DNA from: Actinobacteria bacterium 21-64-8
GTDB lineage: Bacteria; Actinomycetota; Acidimicrobiia; Acidimicrobiales; RAAP-2
Direction: 5' to 3'
NCBI GenBank assembly: GCA_002255315.1
Contig: NCBD01000069.1
Location: 1-5,882 of the forward strand
Length of the DNA stretch: 5,882 bases
Shown: piece after piece, positions 1 through 5,882 of the stretch
Position numbering within the stretch: the first letter of the stretch is position 1
Layout: the number at the start of each line of letters is the position of its first letter
Made by a program: the position numbers and the translations under genes
Notes under the pieces: generated by a model
The model's input: the letters and a program-made list of their open reading frames with translations, nothing else
The model's database searches: none
What the model was told of the DNA's origin: nothing

Positions 1-129
1 TCTCGCCCACGACGGCGGTGTGGTGGTCGAGGATCGTGAAGTCGCCCTCGGACGAGCGCGCGACGAGAGCCGTCGCCACACCCGACCACAACGCCGCCTC
101 GGGCGTAACGATCTCGACGCGCAGGGTCA

Positions 130-130
<1 letters not shown>
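1..130 (-). CDS. atpC: ATP synthase F1 epsilon subunit, N-terminal part (partial)
   Basis: Epsilon sits on the central stalk with gamma, couples the c-ring to the F1 head, and in many bacteria inhibits ATP hydrolysis. Only the first 43 residues are inside the window; the gene runs off the left edge. I translated it by hand: it begins MTLRVEIVTPEAALWSG and continues with ARSSEGDFTILDHHTAVVG. This is the family's N-terminal beta-sandwich pattern (V-E-I-V-T-P-E...L-W-S-G, then E-G-D-F-x-I-L-x-x-H). The C-terminal helical domain that would show whether epsilon can be inhibitory is not visible. The ATG shares its A with the atpD stop codon (TGATG). There is only a weak purine stretch (AAGAG) just upstream, so translation is probably coupled to atpD. 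The position after beta is the standard one. Identity is confident despite the truncation. Confidence 0.93.
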
Positions 131-2464
<2,334 letters not shown>

Positions 2465-2468
2465 AGTC

Positions 2469-2475
2469 CCTCCTT
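2469..2475 (-). promoter_or_regulatory. Ribosome-binding site of atpG
   Basis: Read on the minus strand this is AAGGAGG, ending 4 bases before the atpG ATG at 2464. It is a near-perfect anti-Shine-Dalgarno match, with slightly tight spacing. It lies in the 28-base atpA-atpG spacer, so atpG can start translation independently of atpA. It supports the chosen gamma start. Confidence 0.8.
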
Positions 2476-2492
2476 TCCCTTAGTGCGTTGGT

Positions 2493-4010
2493 CTAGTTAC
2501 TCGGCGCAAAGCCGTCGACGAACGAGCGCATCGCGGCGTCCAGCAGCGCGGTGTCGGGCAAGGTGCCCTGGTCGCGAATCTGGGCGAGCAAGTCCGCGTG
2601 GTTCGAACGAAAGGCCGTTAAAAGTTCGGCCTCGAAGCGACGCACGTCGGCGACGGGTACGGTGTCGAGCCAACCGCGCGTGCCGGCGTAGACGACGACG
2701 CACTGCTCTTCGACCGGCATTGGTGAGTTGAGTCCCTGCTTGAGCAGTTCGGTGAGTCGATAGCCGCGGTCCAGCTGCGCCTGGGACGTTTTGTCGAGCT
2801 CAGAACCGAAGGTGGCGAAGGACTCAAGGTCGCGGAACTGGGCGAGGTCAATCTTCAAACTGCCCGCGACCGACTTCATGGCCTTGATCTGGGCCGCACC
2901 ACCCACGCGCGACACCGAGTTACCCACGTCAATGGCGGGGCGCATACCTGAGTAAAAGAGGTCGGCCTGCAAGAAGACCTGACCGTCGGTAATCGAGATC
3001 ACGTTGGTCGGGATGTAGGCCGAAATGTCACCGGCCTTCGTTTCAATAATGGGCAGTGCGGTCAATGAACCGCCGCCCCTTTCGTCGCTCAACTTCGCCG
3101 CACGTTCGAGGAGACGACTGTGCAGGTAAAAAACGTCGCCGGGGTAGGCCTCGCGGCCCGGTGGGCGACGCAGCAGCAGCGAGATCTGACGATAGGCCTC
3201 GGCCTGCTTCGAGAGGTCGTCGTAAACGACGAGCGCGTGCTCACCGTTATCCATCCACTCCTGGCCAATCGCGCACCCGGCGTAAGGTGCCAAGAACTTA
3301 AAGGGCGCGGGGTCGCCTGCCGAAGCAATAACGACGACCGTGTAGGCCATCGCCCCAAAGTCTTCGAGGGTCTTGACGGTCTGGGCAACCGAGGAATTCT
3401 TCTGTCCCACCGCGACGTAGATGCACTTCACGCCTTGACCTTTTTGGTTCAAGATGGTGTCAATGGCGACGGTGGTCTTACCGGTCTTGCGGTCGCCAAT
3501 GATGAGTTCGCGCTGTCCACGGCCAATGGGCGTCATCGCGTCGATGGCCTTAATACCCGTTTGCAGCGGCTCACCGACGGGCTGGCGACCAGTGATGCCG
3601 GGGGCCTGGATCTCCATGCGGCGAATCGTCGGATTCACGAGGGGGCCCTTGCCGTCAATGGGCTCGCCGAGCGCGTTCACGACGCGGCCCAAGAGGGCGT
3701 CACCGACGGGCATCGAAAGAATCCGGCCCGTGGCGCGCACGACCTGCTCTTCTTCGATGTGGTCGACCGAACCGAGCACCACCGCACCAATGGTCTCTTC
3801 GTCCAGGTTCATCGCGAGACCCACGGTGCCGTCTTCAAATTCGAGCAGCTCGTTGACCTTCGCCGACGGTAGGCCCGACACGCGGGCGATGCCGTCGCCG
3901 ACTTCGACCACGCGGCCCACCTGTTCGGCGGCGACGCTCGGATTGAAATCATCGACGTGCTTGCGCAGCGCTTCGGTAATTTCGCTGGCGCTAATCGTGA
4001 GTTCAGTCAT
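2493..4010 (-). CDS. atpA: ATP synthase F1 alpha subunit
   Basis: Alpha alternates with beta in the F1 hexamer. It binds nucleotide without turning it over and supplies the arginine finger to the catalytic site. From the ATG at 4010 the protein has 505 residues, typical for bacteria. The N-terminal segment (1-25) that binds delta is followed by the beta-barrel ([16 protein letters not shown], 32-47). The P-loop GDRKTGKT is at 172-179, with Lys175 where E. coli has Gln, as in mycobacterial alpha. [12 protein letters not shown] follows at 263-274. The signature [10 protein letters not shown] is at 358-367, followed by the arginine finger R368 in [16 protein letters not shown] one codon upstream (4013) could also initiate, but the AAGGA site is 7 bases from the ATG and only 4 from the TTG. 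The gene begins 15 bases after atpH. Confidence 0.98.
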   Translation of the reverse strand: MTELTISASEITEALRKHVDDFNPSVAAEQVGRVVEVGDGIARVSGLPSAKVNELLEFEDGTVGLAMNLDEETIGAVVLGSVDHIEEEQVVRATGRILSMPVGDALLGRVVNALGEPIDGKGPLVNPTIRRMEIQAPGITGRQPVGEPLQTGIKAIDAMTPIGRGQRELIIGDRKTGKTTVAIDTILNQKGQGVKCIYVAVGQKNSSVAQTVKTLEDFGAMAYTVVVIASAGDPAPFKFLAPYAGCAIGQEWMDNGEHALVVYDDLSKQAEAYRQISLLLRRPPGREAYPGDVFYLHSRLLERAAKLSDERGGGSLTALPIIETKAGDISAYIPTNVISITDGQVFLQADLFYSGMRPAIDVGNSVSRVGGAAQIKAMKSVAGSLKIDLAQFRDLESFATFGSELDKTSQAQLDRGYRLTELLKQGLNSPMPVEEQCVVVYAGTRGWLDTVPVADVRRFEAELLTAFRSNHADLLAQIRDQGTLPDTALLDAAMRSFVDGFAPSN

Positions 4011-4016
4011 CAAAAG

Positions 4017-4024
4017 TTCCTTCT
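4017..4024 (-). promoter_or_regulatory. Ribosome-binding site of atpA (decides the start)
   Basis: Read on the minus strand this is AGAAGGAA, directly upstream of CTTTTG-ATG. The AAGGA core sits 7 bases from the ATG at 4010 and 4 bases from the TTG at 4013, so the ATG is the better start. It lies in the 15-base atpH-atpA spacer. Confidence 0.8.
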
Positions 4025-4025
4025 G

Positions 4026-4937
4026 TTAGTCGTTTCGAGTTAAGGCGGATTCGTAAAAGTGCGAAGAGTTCACGCTCTCGCGCAGCGCAGCGAGTCGTCC
4101 GCGAGTCGTCGCGTCGAGGCGCAGATCACCGATTTCGACCAGGACGCCACCCAGGAGTTGGGCGTCGAGGTCAATCTCGAGTTCGACGGACTTACCCGTC
4201 AGGGCCGCGAGCGAACTCACGAGTTCGTCGCGACTCGCTTGATCGAGCTCGCGCGCGGTGTGCACGCGCGCCACCCGCCAATCGCGAAGCGCCGCCACGT
4301 AATTCACCAGTGCGTCGAGCGTGCCCACGACGTCACGGGGCCGTCCCCCGACTACCACGAAGCGCGCGAGCGCCAAGGTCGTGTCGTTGACGCGCCCCAC
4401 GAGGAGCGCGTTGGTCGTGTTAAGGCGCACCTCGAGCGGCGCGTCACGGTCCAACAACAGTCGTCGCAGGTCGTCGTGATGCTCTACCGCACGGGCCCAC
4501 TGAAAGAGTTCGTCTTCAATCGCGGAGAAGTTCGCCACGTCGACGGTTTCGAGCAGCGCGTCGGCGAAGCCGTAGACCCGTCGGCGCGCTTCGAGCAGAC
4601 TCAAGTTCACAAAGTCCGTCGAAGTGTTTTCGTGCTGGAGCCGCGCGGCGTGCGCGAGCGCGCCGAGCGACGAGACAACTTCAGGGGCCGGTACGTGTTC
4701 GGCGGCGTAGGTGACCACGCGCGAGGTCGTCGCGCGAACCTTGTCGGCCAGCAGGTCCGCGAGCACCGCCGCGCGCGTCACGCCCGTTAAGGAGGTGTCG
4801 CCGAGCAAGGCTCGCAGTTGCGGGTTCGAAAGAACGCTCTGCTCCAGCGCCGCAAGTTCGTCCGCGACGGCGCCTTGCGACGGCGCGTCAAGCGCGCTGA
4901 GTTGAGCGAAGGCGAATCCTTCGAGTTGGGCCAACAT
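4026..4937 (-). CDS. atpH: ATP synthase F1 delta subunit, long form with duplicated N-terminal domain
   Basis: Delta (OSCP family) caps the F1 head and ties it to the b stalk so that alpha3beta3 does not rotate. At 303 residues it is far longer than E. coli delta (about 177). The extra length is a second copy of the helical N-terminal domain. DEL...V...LR.LL.D at 26-47 recurs with the same spacing at 142-163, and the match continues without gaps to 71/187 (offset 116). The classical delta is the second half: helical domain about 121-215, then a C-terminal domain about 222-288 with VELEIDLDAQLLGGVLVEIGD (250-270) and RGRLAAL. A short polar tail NSSHFYESALTRND ends the protein. Long deltas of this type occur in Streptomyces, as I recall their sequences. 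There is no membrane helix at the start, so this is not a mycobacterial b-delta fusion. The ATG lies 2 bases after the atpF stop; GAGGGGAA about 15 bases upstream is far for a ribosome-binding site, so coupling is likely. Confidence 0.95.
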   Translation of the reverse strand: MLAQLEGFAFAQLSALDAPSQGAVADELAALEQSVLSNPQLRALLGDTSLTGVTRAAVLADLLADKVRATTSRVVTYAAEHVPAPEVVSSLGALAHAARLQHENTSTDFVNLSLLEARRRVYGFADALLETVDVANFSAIEDELFQWARAVEHHDDLRRLLLDRDAPLEVRLNTTNALLVGRVNDTTLALARFVVVGGRPRDVVGTLDALVNYVAALRDWRVARVHTARELDQASRDELVSSLAALTGKSVELEIDLDAQLLGGVLVEIGDLRLDATTRGRLAALRESVNSSHFYESALTRND

Positions 4938-4939
4938 GC

Positions 4940-5461
4940 TTAGCGGTCCGTTCCCCTCGCGGCTTCGGCGCGAAGCGCGCCGACGGCTTCACGCACGAGA
5001 TCTTGGTGCGCGTTCTGATCGACTTCGCGCCCCACGATCTTCGTGACCAAATCAAAAACAATCTCGCCGACCCGTGCCGACGCCTCGTCGATCGCCTGCT
5101 GACGTGCGCCAGCGACTTCGTTCTGGGCGTTGGCGAGAATGCGCTCGTACTCCACTTGGGCTCGACCACCCGACTCGGCCTTGAGCTGATCAGAGATGGC
5201 CTGAGCGTTCTCGACGATTTGGCGGGCCTGCTCGCGGGCTTCGGCGAGCACTCGAGCGCGTTCGTCGCCCGCCGAGGCGACCTCGGCGCGCGCCGCGTCG
5301 GCGGCGGCGAGCGCTTGGCGGATCTTCTCTTGACGACCTTCCATAGCCCGGTTCAGGGGCGGCAGGATGTACTTCGTGACGAGGAACAAAATCACCAACA
5401 CCACCAACAGCTCTACGACGAACGTGCCGTTGGGAATGAGGAAGACCGACGTCGCAATCAT
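4940..5461 (-). CDS. atpF: ATP synthase Fo b subunit
   Basis: Subunit b is the membrane-anchored peripheral stalk that joins Fo to delta and alpha and resists rotor torque. The protein has 173 residues, normal for the family. A short polar N-terminus ending IPNGTF is followed by one membrane helix at about 13-33 (VVELLVVLVILFLVTKYIL). A long charged, alanine-rich helix from about 40 to 145 includes RQEKIRQALAAADAARAE and EQARQIVENAQ, suited to a dimeric coiled coil. The C-terminal part (VGEIVFDLVTKIVGREV, 131-147) is the delta-binding region. Only one b gene is present, so the stalk is probably a b2 homodimer rather than b/b'. The start ATG at 5461 is preceded by GTAGG about 9 bases away, a moderate site. 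It lies 56 bases after atpE, the longest spacer in the window. Confidence 0.96.
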   Translation of the reverse strand: MIATSVFLIPNGTFVVELLVVLVILFLVTKYILPPLNRAMEGRQEKIRQALAAADAARAEVASAGDERARVLAEAREQARQIVENAQAISDQLKAESGGRAQVEYERILANAQNEVAGARQQAIDEASARVGEIVFDLVTKIVGREVDQNAHQDLVREAVGALRAEAARGTDR

Positions 5462-5490
5462 CTCGAGAGACCTACTTTCTAGCTAAGGGA

Positions 5491-5512
5491 CCGACTGAGC
5501 ACGCTCAGACGG
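5491..5512 (-). promoter_or_regulatory. Intercistronic hairpin between atpE and atpF
   Basis: The transcript can fold as CCG, a U-U mismatch, CUGAG, loop CGUG, CUCAG, a U, CGG. That is three outer base pairs, one mismatch, and five inner pairs closing a four-base loop. It starts 5 bases after the atpE stop codon. No run of U follows (the next bases are UCCCUUAGC), so it does not look like an intrinsic terminator. A role in protecting the 3' end of atpE mRNA, or in mRNA processing, is inferred from position only. Confidence 0.5.
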
Positions 5513-5517
5513 GCAAA

Positions 5518-5784
5518 CTACTGCGCCTTGAAGACGTAAACGAAGACGACCATGAACAAGAGGTTGATGAAGTACATCGCCTCAACGAGTCCGACCGTCA
5601 AGAAGAAGTACTGCCGGGCCTTGTTCTCAATCTCGGGCTGACGCGCGATAGCGGCAATGGTCTGGCTACCGGCCAAACCGTCACCGATTGCCGCACCGAT
5701 CGCGCCACCGCCGAGGGCGAGTCCGCCACCGACGAGCGCACCGGCAATGCGCACCGCGCTCGCCACTGAGTCTGTAGTTGCCAT
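5518..5784 (-). CDS. atpE: ATP synthase Fo c subunit (rotor ring)
   Basis: Subunit c forms the membrane ring that carries ions through Fo and turns the shaft. The protein has 88 residues, in the normal range (M. tuberculosis has 81). Two membrane hairpin helices are clear. Helix 1 (about 10-42) holds the glycine-rich packing motif [21 protein letters not shown] at 19-39. Helix 2 is at about 57-85. The polar loop ARQPE at 47-51 faces gamma/epsilon. The essential carboxylate is E68 in [11 protein letters not shown]. It is followed by Ala69 rather than Ser/Thr, and the helix 1 position that is Gln in Na+ rings is Asp35, so this is most likely an H+ ring. Asp35 matches Asp28 of M. tuberculosis. 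Met70 stands where M. tuberculosis has Ala63. The ATG has an ideal ribosome-binding site. The gene starts 24 bases after atpB. Confidence 0.98.
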   Translation of the reverse strand: MATTDSVASAVRIAGALVGGGLALGGGAIGAAIGDGLAGSQTIAAIARQPEIENKARQYFFLTVGLVEAMYFINLLFMVVFVYVFKAQ

Positions 5785-5792
5785 TATTCATT

Positions 5793-5799
5793 TCCTCCT
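5793..5799 (-). promoter_or_regulatory. Strong ribosome-binding site of atpE
   Basis: Read on the minus strand this is AGGAGGA, 8 bases before the atpE ATG: a full consensus at ideal spacing. It is the best-placed such site in the window. That fits the demand for roughly ten or more c subunits per complex. An out-of-frame ATG lies between the site and the true start, but it is too close to be used. Confidence 0.85.
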
Positions 5800-5808
5800 G
5801 GGTTGGAT

Positions 5809-5882
5809 TTAGTGTGAGGTCTCGACGAGCTCGTGGTGGTGCTCTTCTTCACCCTCGTGACTGGTCGCAAAGGCGAAGTAGA
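5809..5882 (-). CDS. atpB: ATP synthase Fo a subunit, C-terminal end (partial)
   Basis: Subunit a forms the two half-channels that load and unload the c-ring. Only the last 23 residues and the TAA stop are in the window; the gene runs off the right edge. The hand translation is YFAFATSHEGEEEHHH followed by ELVETSH. The first residues look like the end of the last membrane helix of subunit a, and the rest is a charged tail rich in Glu and His. The key helix with the conserved Arg is outside the window. The identification rests mainly on position: it lies directly before atpE, as in nearly all bacterial atp operons. The His-rich tail has no function I can assign. Confidence 0.85.
   Translation of the reverse strand, partial: YFAFATSHEGEEEHHHELVETSH

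Noticed and set aside
3120..3872. Open frame of 250 codons on the plus strand opposite atpA
   Set aside because: It is a complement of conserved alpha codons, with no recognisable motif; long antisense frames are common in GC-rich genes.
4059..4790. Open frame of 243 codons on the plus strand opposite atpH
   Set aside because: The protein is rich in Arg, Val and Glu, as expected for antisense of an Ala/Leu/Asp-rich gene. No domain or start signals were seen.
4026..4937. Possible b-delta fusion of the mycobacterial type
   Set aside because: The N-terminus of the long delta has no membrane helix, and a separate complete atpF with its own stop lies upstream. The extra length is explained by the internal duplication.
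5491..5512. Rho-independent terminator after atpE
   Set aside because: The stem is interrupted by a mismatch, and the bases after it on the transcript are UCCCUUAGC, not a U run. Genes of the same complex continue downstream.
5518..5784. Na+-coupled c-ring
   Set aside because: The residue after the essential Glu68 is Ala rather than Ser/Thr, and the helix 1 Gln position is Asp35. This fits H+ coupling as in mycobacteria.

Overview
This window is an F1Fo ATP synthase (atp) operon, read entirely on the minus strand. In the direction of transcription, from the right end to the left end, the genes are atpB (3' end only), atpE, atpF, atpH, atpA, atpG, atpD and atpC (5' end only). This is the standard bacterial order a-c-b-delta-alpha-gamma-beta-epsilon. 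All genes are intact except the two cut by the window edges, and no spacer exceeds 56 bases. The operon promoter (and atpI, if present) should lie beyond the right edge, and the terminator beyond the left edge; neither is visible here.

The organism is probably a GC-rich member of the Actinomycetota. The alpha P-loop reads GDRKTGKT, with Lys where E. coli has Gln. The c subunit carries the actinobacterial pattern IGDG...ARQPE...GLVEAxYFINL. Delta is long (303 aa), with a duplicated N-terminal domain as I recall it from Streptomyces delta. atpF and atpH are separate genes, so this is not a Mycobacterium-type b-delta fusion. A deep lineage such as Acidimicrobiia is a guess only.

Layout: the right end (5518-5882) encodes the proton-conducting a and c subunits. 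4026-5461 encodes the peripheral stalk (b and delta). 130-4010 encodes the catalytic head and rotor shaft (alpha, gamma, beta). 1-130 begins epsilon. Together the products form the membrane rotary enzyme that converts proton flow into ATP. The c subunit lacks the Ser/Thr after the essential Glu that is typical of Na+ rings, so H+ coupling is inferred.

Expression signals are modest but readable. atpE has the best ribosome-binding site, and a hairpin lies directly after its stop codon; both fit the need for many c subunits per complex. The downstream genes are tightly packed, and atpD/atpC share one base (TGATG).

I found no mobile element, CRISPR array, RNA gene or novel system. This is ordinary core metabolism. 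The points worth a second look are residue-level: a Met in c at the position linked to natural bedaquiline resistance in some mycobacteria, an altered DELSEED motif in beta, a proline in the N-terminal helix of gamma, the internal duplication in delta, and the atpE-atpF hairpin.
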